In this document: in pieces, positions 6,865 through 12,282 of the stretch | How positions within the stretch are numbered: position 1 is the stretch's first letter | Layout of the letters: the number at the start of each line of letters is the position of its first letter | Assembly (NCBI GenBank): GCA_964468435.1 | Contig: CAYXVE010000091.1 | Coordinates: 1 to 12,282, forward strand | DNA: 12,282 nucleotides | Origin: JBCCTX01 sp964468435 | Lineage (GTDB): Bacteria > Bacteroidota > Bacteroidia > J057 | Direction: 5' to 3' | Translations under genes and position numbers: made by a program | Notes under the pieces: generated by a model | Told to the model about the DNA's origin: nothing | Database searches by the model: none | Seen by the model: the letters and a program-made list of their open reading frames with translations, nothing else

Positions 6865-8586
6865 TCAAATAGCAGGCTTTCCCAGCAATATTATTTCTTC
6901 TCCTAAATCGATCACAATTCTCCCATCCGTCACGATGGAGGTTTTGCCTGAATAGTAATCCTTTAATTGGACACCCTCTTCAAATATATCTCCTACACCT
7001 ATTGTATGTGTTTCCTGAGCATCCGATAAACCTATGATCACAATGATGTCATCGACATACAAGCTATCTTTATACCTTCTGTGAAAAGTATAAGGAGTCT
7101 CGGCAAGAGTCTGTTGTACACCAGCTCCTACAGCCACATGCTCTCGACGAAATCTACCAAGTTTCTGCCAGTGAGACAACACTTCCTGTATTGTGTAACC
7201 GTTTTGGCGTTTATTTTCTTCCAGTTCATTCCAGTTCATAAACGACCTAAGATTCGCATCTCCATTGGCACCTTCCACCTCCAGGTCTCTTGCTGTTTCA
7301 TCACCATAATAAATCTGTGCTACACCCGGGCTGAGTAGTAATTTGGTAGCAGCCTCAAATACATGGTTCCTCTGGGGATCAAAAGGCTGTCCATCATCGT
7401 GTGAACTCAGATAATTGACTACGGTATATTGACTCAATGCACCCGAATCAAGCGTTGAGGCGTAAGTGGTAAATAACTCTTCATAAGAATTTTTAGCATC
7501 TTCTTTAAAAGAGAAATTGATCAAACTCTCAAATCCGTGATCAAAAAAGTCGACTTGCTGATCTCCATAGTCATAATATCTTCCATTGTGAATGGAGTAG
7601 CCGTATACCTCTCCAGTCATAAAAAAAGGCAAATCGTCTGGCTTCATCGCAGGATACTGCTGCTTCCATTCAGCCAATGCAGCTTCAGCTTCTTGTTTTA
7701 GTTCTTCCCAGACATCTGCTTCTGTATGCTTCGCTGTATCCACCCGAAAGGCATCAATACCATATTGGCGAATCCAGTCTGTAAGCCATTTAATTAAATA
7801 ATACCTGGGCACCCGGGGATAACCTGTTCGCTCAAAAAAAGCGTCCAGTTCTGCTGATTCCTGTTCTAGTCTCCCCTCTTTTTCCCATTTATCCCGCAAA
7901 AACTGAGGCAGGTCTACAGGTTCATTGCTTTCTGTGCGAATATCTGGCAAATTTTCCACTAATGTACATTCTACTGTACCTTCGTAATCCTGGAAATCAC
8001 ACCTAGGCTCTGTTCTGACCCATGTGTCCGGCCATTGTGTATCTACCGGTGTTACTGGACCCGTGTGGTTGAGTACTGCGTCCCAGATGATCCTGATTCC
8101 ATGATCATGCGCCAACCTTACCATTTCTGCAAATTCCTCTTCCGTACCAAAATTGGGATCAAGCGTTGTCCAGTCTCTTGCCCAGTATCCATGATAAGCA
8201 TACGTCTTACCCGTTCCTTCATCTGTGTGGCTTTTGATCTGCTCGACAGGTGGGGTAAACCATATTGCACTTACACCTAAGCTCTCAAAATATCCCGATT
8301 TTATCTTCTGCGTTACCCCCTTAAAATCTCCACCCATGAAATATCGCAATTTTGATCCATCAGGTTGACGGTCAAACTGTAAATTATTGGTACTGTCTCC
8401 ATCGTAAAACCGATCCAATAGTAAAAAATAAATACTGGCATTTTCCCAAATAAAAGGCAATGATCTACTACTAACCAGAATTTCATTCCTTGACTCAATA
8501 GAATCATTTGATGTATCAGCAGGACCAGAACACCCTCCAAATAGTAAGCTTAACCATATGACAAGGTATACAGCAGAATTATTCAT
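6865..8586 (-). CDS. GH13 alpha-amylase lipoprotein, MalS-like
   Basis: A 573-aa retaining alpha-glucan hydrolase. Residues 1-19 are a lipoprotein signal (lipobox FGGC, Cys19), so it is membrane-anchored in the periplasm or on the surface. The (beta/alpha)8 domain begins near residue 50 with SIYFLLLDRFYDGD. All four GH13 regions are intact: DAVLNH (169-174), GIDAFRVDTAKH (276-287) with nucleophile Asp283, FMTGEVYG with acid/base Glu326, and YLSSHDDGQ with transition-state-stabilising Asp397. The insert before region II (about 200-260), the LTDWIRQYGIDAFRVDTAKH block and the region around DFFDHGFESLINF (346-358) recall E. coli periplasmic MalS (GH13_19); this is memory-based. Domain C occupies about 495-573. 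It should cleave alpha-1,4-glucans such as maltodextrin or starch. It follows the ASPIC/UnbV gene on the same strand after 98 bp, so co-transcription is possible. Function confident, subfamily moderate. Confidence 0.93.
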   Translation of the reverse strand: MNNSAVYLVIWLSLLFGGCSGPADTSNDSIESRNEILVSSRSLPFIWENASIYFLLLDRFYDGDSTNNLQFDRQPDGSKLRYFMGGDFKGVTQKIKSGYFESLGVSAIWFTPPVEQIKSHTDEGTGKTYAYHGYWARDWTTLDPNFGTEEEFAEMVRLAHDHGIRIIWDAVLNHTGPVTPVDTQWPDTWVRTEPRCDFQDYEGTVECTLVENLPDIRTESNEPVDLPQFLRDKWEKEGRLEQESAELDAFFERTGYPRVPRYYLIKWLTDWIRQYGIDAFRVDTAKHTEADVWEELKQEAEAALAEWKQQYPAMKPDDLPFFMTGEVYGYSIHNGRYYDYGDQQVDFFDHGFESLINFSFKEDAKNSYEELFTTYASTLDSGALSQYTVVNYLSSHDDGQPFDPQRNHVFEAATKLLLSPGVAQIYYGDETARDLEVEGANGDANLRSFMNWNELEENKRQNGYTIQEVLSHWQKLGRFRREHVAVGAGVQQTLAETPYTFHRRYKDSLYVDDIIVIIGLSDAQETHTIGVGDIFEEGVQLKDYYSGKTSIVTDGRIVIDLGEEIILLGKPAI

Positions 8587-8684
8587 ATGTATAAAATTAA
8601 CCAGGTTTGAACCGATATGAATATAGATAAATAACTATGTTGTATCACAACGATTGCTCTTTTGTATTTTACCTGCCTATCTTT

Positions 8685-11600
8685 TCAATCTATTGTGACA
8701 GAATAAGGGAGACGTACGAATTCCAGTTCTGCCCCATTCTTCCCAAAAACTAACAAAGCTTTGTCTCCTTTCTGTCTTAGTTCTTCAATTGCGCGTACAT
8801 TACCTTTGACCCATAGTCCTGATTCTCTGGGCTTTACTGCTTTAAATCCGCCCTTCCCATCACCTTTGATAAAAAGCGCATAACTAGCATCATATACTCC
8901 CCTGTTGGGACCTACCCCCGAAAAATTACCTCCCAGGATAAGATCCTGATTTCCATCATTATTGACATCTTTAACCAAAATATCATACACTGGTGCTATC
9001 TGAGCTTCTCTGGGCAGTTCCTGCACATCAAAAGTCCCATCACCGCGATTCTCAAGATATGAAGATGCAAAGGTATACGTATACCTGATATCGGCATTTT
9101 TGAGTTGCTGTGCTGTAAAAATGTCCTTAATGGTGCTTTCTGCATAGGATTCATAGGTTGTAAACTTCTTTTTCAATGGCACAATCTGAGCCAGTAATTC
9201 ATCTCTGCTGGCAAAAGGATATTTTTTGCCAGCTTCAAAATAGCAGATTACCGGATCGATCCTTCCATTCTCATCAAAATCGTTGAGGTATAAAAAACAA
9301 GGCTCATTACGTTGAGCTTCGAAGGTGGAGTTTAATCCCAAATTTCCCGCAATCAGATCCTGATCACCATCGTTATCGATATCGGCAGCCCGGATCGAAT
9401 TCCACCACCCATTTGTCCATCCCAATCCAACCAACTGCGTGTTTTCGCTAAATTGACCTTTTTTATAGATAAAGGTCGTGATGGGCATCCACTCCCCAAC
9501 GATTATTAGATCCAGCTTATCATCATTATTAATATCCACCCAGCATGCATCTGATACCATACCTGCCCGGGCTATGGGAGCTGCTATTTCTTCGGTTACA
9601 TCCGTAAAATATCCTGAACCGTCATTTTCCAATATGAATGACCGGGGAGAGATACCATAATAACCTGAGATGACTCTGTTTCCTATAAATAAATCTATAT
9701 CTCCATCCCCATCAAAATCAGCAGGTCTTACACAAGAACCATTTTCATACATTTCCGGAAGCCTGTCATCTTCACGCCGAAATTTACCTGTACCATCATT
9801 GATATACAAGCGGTCCATGAGTGGTTTGTAAGGGCCACGAAATTCATTTCCCCCACTTACCACATATAAATCTAAATCTTCATCATTGTCAGCATCAAAA
9901 AATACAGCATCTATATCCTCGTGTGCACTATCGCCTTGCCATACTGTATCTAGGATCGAGATAAAGCTTCCATCCTTATTTTGCACATACAATTCCGAAG
10001 AATACCTCCGCCCATTTCCCACAAACACATCATCCAATCTGTCCCCATTCACATCTCCGATGGCTAATGCAGGACCTTCCTGAGATAGCATATGTGGCAT
10101 CAGGGGTTCGCGTTGAAAATCAATAAAATTATTTTCCTTATGTTGGAAATCTATACCTGAAGGATTGCCAATTGACTCAAAGAGCGGCTTATATGTAGTC
10201 AGTTGAATATTATTACGCTCAGTTTCTGTAGACTTTCGGATATTCATAAGCCGATTTGTTGTTACCTTTTTCCTGATCTCCATCGTCCCATCCGGCCAAT
10301 GCACCATGAGGGAATCCAGTATCTCTACCTTCCCTAGTCCAAAGTGGATAACCGGTTCTACCGAAGAGAGAAAACCTCTTACCGGAAATTGTTCCCTGAC
10401 CCACATCTGATCCGCATAATATGCTTCTACCCTGACACCAGTTGCCGTTGTTCCATTGGCCGGATCTTCCTCGAGTCTGACTTTTAGGTAGTGATGGTCC
10501 GTTAGACTATCTGAAAGGTTTTCATACACATAAGCAGGTTCATTGATATTGTTGGTGACAATCTCCAGGTCTCCATCATTATCCAGGTCAGCGTATATTG
10601 CACCATTGGAAAAGACGGGTTGATCAAGCCCCCATTCCCGGGATACTTCACGATAGTGAAGGGTTTCTTCAAAGGTAAATAGCCTGTTAGCGATCTTCAC
10701 TTGCGGCATTTTCTCGATAAAAGCCAGATTCTGTGTATCTATACCCCTGTTGAGCGAACGCACTACCTCAGGATCTGAACTGAAGTTTATATAATCCATA
10801 TCATTGGGCCGCCGATAGATGCCGTTGGAGACAAAAAGATCCTGATTACCATCCAAATTATAGTCTGCCCATAATGCTGCCCAACTCCAGTCCGTAGCAT
10901 CTAAGCCCATCATTTGAGCTACTTCACTGAATTGTGGGACTAATGGTAACTTGTCTTGACGTGAGGGTATACCCTGATTGAGTTGCAAAGCGTTGCGTGG
11001 ATATTGGTAATAATAGCCATAGCTTCGTTTAAACTGAAAAATATCATAGCTATTAGGAGGTTCCGCTGTTTTCAAGATAGCTTCCCAGTAGGGCTTCATA
11101 TCCAAGGAGAGGATGTCCATCCATCCATCTCGATTGATATCAGCTATGTCTACGCCCATAGAAAACTGGCTGGTATGACCGATTGCCTGTTCGAGAACTT
11201 CAGAAAATGTACCGTCGCAATTGTTGAGATACAAATAGTCATTTTCATGAAAATCATTTCCTATGTATAGATCAGGGCAGCCATTGCGATCTATGTCGCT
11301 GACTGCTATTCCTAGCCCATATCCTAGCTCGCTGCTGTAAATACCTACTTGCGCTGTAACATTGATAAAACCATTTTCGCCATCATTTCTAAATAACTGA
11401 TCACCTGCCAGAGGATGCAGGTTTTTTCTAATTGAAGTATCTTGATATGTATTGCTATTATGAACCGAATGATTCAACAGATACATGTCTAGATCTCCAT
11501 CCATATCATAATCCAGGAAAGCAGCCTGAGTAGAAAACCCTCTAAAATTCAATCCGTATTCTCCAGCCGCTTCCTTGAATGTACCATCCTGCTGATTGAT

Positions 11601-12041
11601 ATATAAAAGGTTGTTTCCTTCAATCCCACTGTAATTTCCCAACTGACAGACATAGATATCCAGCCACCCATCTCCATTGATATCAGCCATGCTGGTACCA
11701 GTAGTCCAGCCCTCGATACCAGCAACACCCGCTTCTTGAGTAACATCGCTAAATCTTAGATTACCCTGATTCACATAAAGTTTGTTGGGAAGTTGATTAG
11801 CTGTGAAATAGAGATCTGTCAGGCCATCATTATTGATATCTCCAGCAGCAACCCCACCACCATTGTAGAAGTACAGATAATTGAGAATATTAAATTTTGG
11901 AGACTCATTTAAGTTATTCGAGAAATTGATACCTGTTTGCGCTTCAGGAAGTAACTGAAAAATATGTACCTCCTTCTCTTTTTGGCAACCCAATTGGAGC
12001 ACTGTGATCAACAGTAGTATCTTAAAAATTAGATTAGACAT
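8685..12041 (-). CDS. VCBS/FG-GAP repeat and ASPIC/UnbV-domain lipoprotein (CRTAC1-like)
   Basis: An 1118-aa lipoprotein (LQLGC, Cys19). The residues after Cys are QKEKE, close to the QKDDE-type lipoprotein export signal known from Capnocytophaga, which suggests a surface location. Fourteen calcium-binding VCBS/FG-GAP motifs of the DxNxDGxxD kind start at residues 68, 120, 177, 249, 301, 393, 485, 663, 716, 775, 836, 887, 921 and 1025. Seven precede and seven follow an ASPIC/UnbV domain at about 531-602, marked by HFGLG (566-570) and HWPDGT (581-586). This implies two calcium-stabilised beta-propellers joined by the ASPIC domain. Several motifs are altered: DVNGDRLDD lacks the Gly and DADNDEDLD has Glu in its place. 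The family is widespread in Bacteroidota, often near SusC/SusD genes, and is sometimes wrongly labelled RNA-binding. It is probably a surface carbohydrate- or protein-binding scaffold; no catalytic motif is visible. The downstream neighbour is the amylase. Confidence 0.92.
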   Translation of the reverse strand: MSNLIFKILLLITVLQLGCQKEKEVHIFQLLPEAQTGINFSNNLNESPKFNILNYLYFYNGGGVAAGDINNDGLTDLYFTANQLPNKLYVNQGNLRFSDVTQEAGVAGIEGWTTGTSMADINGDGWLDIYVCQLGNYSGIEGNNLLYINQQDGTFKEAAGEYGLNFRGFSTQAAFLDYDMDGDLDMYLLNHSVHNSNTYQDTSIRKNLHPLAGDQLFRNDGENGFINVTAQVGIYSSELGYGLGIAVSDIDRNGCPDLYIGNDFHENDYLYLNNCDGTFSEVLEQAIGHTSQFSMGVDIADINRDGWMDILSLDMKPYWEAILKTAEPPNSYDIFQFKRSYGYYYQYPRNALQLNQGIPSRQDKLPLVPQFSEVAQMMGLDATDWSWAALWADYNLDGNQDLFVSNGIYRRPNDMDYINFSSDPEVVRSLNRGIDTQNLAFIEKMPQVKIANRLFTFEETLHYREVSREWGLDQPVFSNGAIYADLDNDGDLEIVTNNINEPAYVYENLSDSLTDHHYLKVRLEEDPANGTTATGVRVEAYYADQMWVREQFPVRGFLSSVEPVIHFGLGKVEILDSLMVHWPDGTMEIRKKVTTNRLMNIRKSTETERNNIQLTTYKPLFESIGNPSGIDFQHKENNFIDFQREPLMPHMLSQEGPALAIGDVNGDRLDDVFVGNGRRYSSELYVQNKDGSFISILDTVWQGDSAHEDIDAVFFDADNDEDLDLYVVSGGNEFRGPYKPLMDRLYINDGTGKFRREDDRLPEMYENGSCVRPADFDGDGDIDLFIGNRVISGYYGISPRSFILENDGSGYFTDVTEEIAAPIARAGMVSDACWVDINNDDKLDLIIVGEWMPITTFIYKKGQFSENTQLVGLGWTNGWWNSIRAADIDNDGDQDLIAGNLGLNSTFEAQRNEPCFLYLNDFDENGRIDPVICYFEAGKKYPFASRDELLAQIVPLKKKFTTYESYAESTIKDIFTAQQLKNADIRYTYTFASSYLENRGDGTFDVQELPREAQIAPVYDILVKDVNNDGNQDLILGGNFSGVGPNRGVYDASYALFIKGDGKGGFKAVKPRESGLWVKGNVRAIEELRQKGDKALLVFGKNGAELEFVRLPYSVTID

Positions 12042-12061
12042 AGAGCATTGTAATTATCCTA

Positions 12062-12092
12062 TAAAGTTAGTCATAGGAAATTGATCTGTAAA
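12062..12092 (-). promoter_or_regulatory. Possible promoter of the ASPIC/UnbV gene
   Basis: On the minus strand TTTA (12092-12089), a 19-nt spacer and TAACTTTA (12069-12062) match the Bacteroidota TTTG-N19-TAnnTTTG promoter with one mismatch per box. The -7 element ends about 20 bases before the ATG at 12041, giving a short leader as is common in this phylum. The spacing supports it, but the AT-rich context limits confidence. Confidence 0.35.
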
Positions 12093-12235
12093 GAGAGAAA
12101 GAAATTGTCGTAGAGAGAATTTAAGGTATGACGACCAAGTTTGTATTAGTAAACCAATGATCAGTATAAGAATCTGCTGGTAGTTATCACCTTAACGAAA
12201 GGGAAATAATCGCTTTGGCTACTCCGCGCTTCCCA

Positions 12236-12249
12236 TCTTCAGCTGAAGA
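12236..12249. repeat. Perfect 14-bp palindrome upstream of the ASPIC/UnbV gene
   Basis: TCTTCAG followed directly by CTGAAGA is a perfect palindrome about 195 bp upstream of the ASPIC/UnbV start and 30 bp before the window end. With no loop it suits a protein-binding site better than an RNA hairpin; an A-run follows it on the plus strand. It could be an operator for the minus-strand unit or for a divergent gene beyond the window. Function unknown. Confidence 0.3.
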
Positions 12250-12282
12250 AAAAATAAATTCGTCTCACCCTCTCACATCATG

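Noticed and set aside
7081..8280. Open frames on the plus strand inside the amylase gene (7081-7338, 8035-8280).
   Set aside because: They lie opposite a gene with intact catalytic motifs, have no recognisable domains or upstream signals, and read as antisense shadows.
8639..8651. GTTGT-ATC-ACAAC hairpin between the ASPIC/UnbV and amylase genes.
   Set aside because: A 5-bp stem without a T-run is too weak for a terminator and too common in AT-rich DNA to call an operator.
9478..11270. Open frames antisense to the ASPIC/UnbV gene, including a 95-codon one at 10983-11270.
   Set aside because: They arise from the repeated Asp/Asn-rich codons on the other strand and show no protein-family features.
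12170..12282. Plus-strand open frame running off the window end, plus an ATG at 12280-12282.
   Set aside because: The frame has no start codon between its upstream stop and the window edge, and the terminal ATG is in another frame with no following sequence, so neither can be called a gene.

Overview
The window looks like chromosomal DNA of a Bacteroidota bacterium, probably an environmental member of the Saprospiria/Cytophagia type. The reasons are two secreted proteins with C-terminal type IX secretion (T9SS, Por) sorting domains, a SusC-type TonB plug domain, four lipoproteins with a signal-peptidase II cysteine at residue 19, a VCBS/FG-GAP plus ASPIC/UnbV lipoprotein, and AT-rich intergenic DNA with weak matches to the Bacteroidota promoter (TTTG, about 19 nt, TAnnTTTG). 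The exact taxon cannot be fixed from the sequence. I see no RNA genes, insertion sequences, CRISPR arrays or attachment sites.

Layout. Positions 1-3128 (+ strand): the 3' end of a probable outer-membrane beta-barrel gene, then two T9SS-exported proteins, likely one transcription unit. The first T9SS protein carries motifs resembling the DUF4185/DUF5005 five-bladed propeller fold. Positions 3129-3449: a 321-bp AT-rich gap with short repeats and an unexplained 64-codon open frame on the minus strand. Positions 3450-4637 (+): an MFS exporter of about 12 membrane segments. It converges on 4709-6061 (-), a vanadium-haloperoxidase/PAP2-type lipoprotein with all its vanadate/phosphate-binding motifs. 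Positions 6274-6681 (+): a 135-aa lipoprotein that is only a TonB-receptor plug domain, followed by a hairpin terminator. Positions 6865-8586 (-): a GH13 alpha-amylase lipoprotein resembling MalS. Positions 8685-12041 (-): an 1118-aa lipoprotein with 14 calcium-binding VCBS/FG-GAP motifs and an internal ASPIC/UnbV domain. Positions 12042-12282: upstream DNA with no convincing gene.

How the parts may fit. Almost every product is predicted to lie in the envelope or outside the cell. The ASPIC/UnbV and amylase genes share a strand and a 98-bp gap and may be co-transcribed; a surface glycan-binding or scaffold protein next to an alpha-glucan hydrolase would suit polysaccharide use, but no SusC/SusD pair is present. 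The haloperoxidase-like gene, the lone plug and the ASPIC/UnbV gene are separately oriented, so a shared pathway is only a hypothesis. Nothing here proves a new system. The best leads are the lone plug lipoprotein, the apparently incomplete propeller fused to an interrupted T9SS tail, and the envelope gene neighbourhood as a whole.
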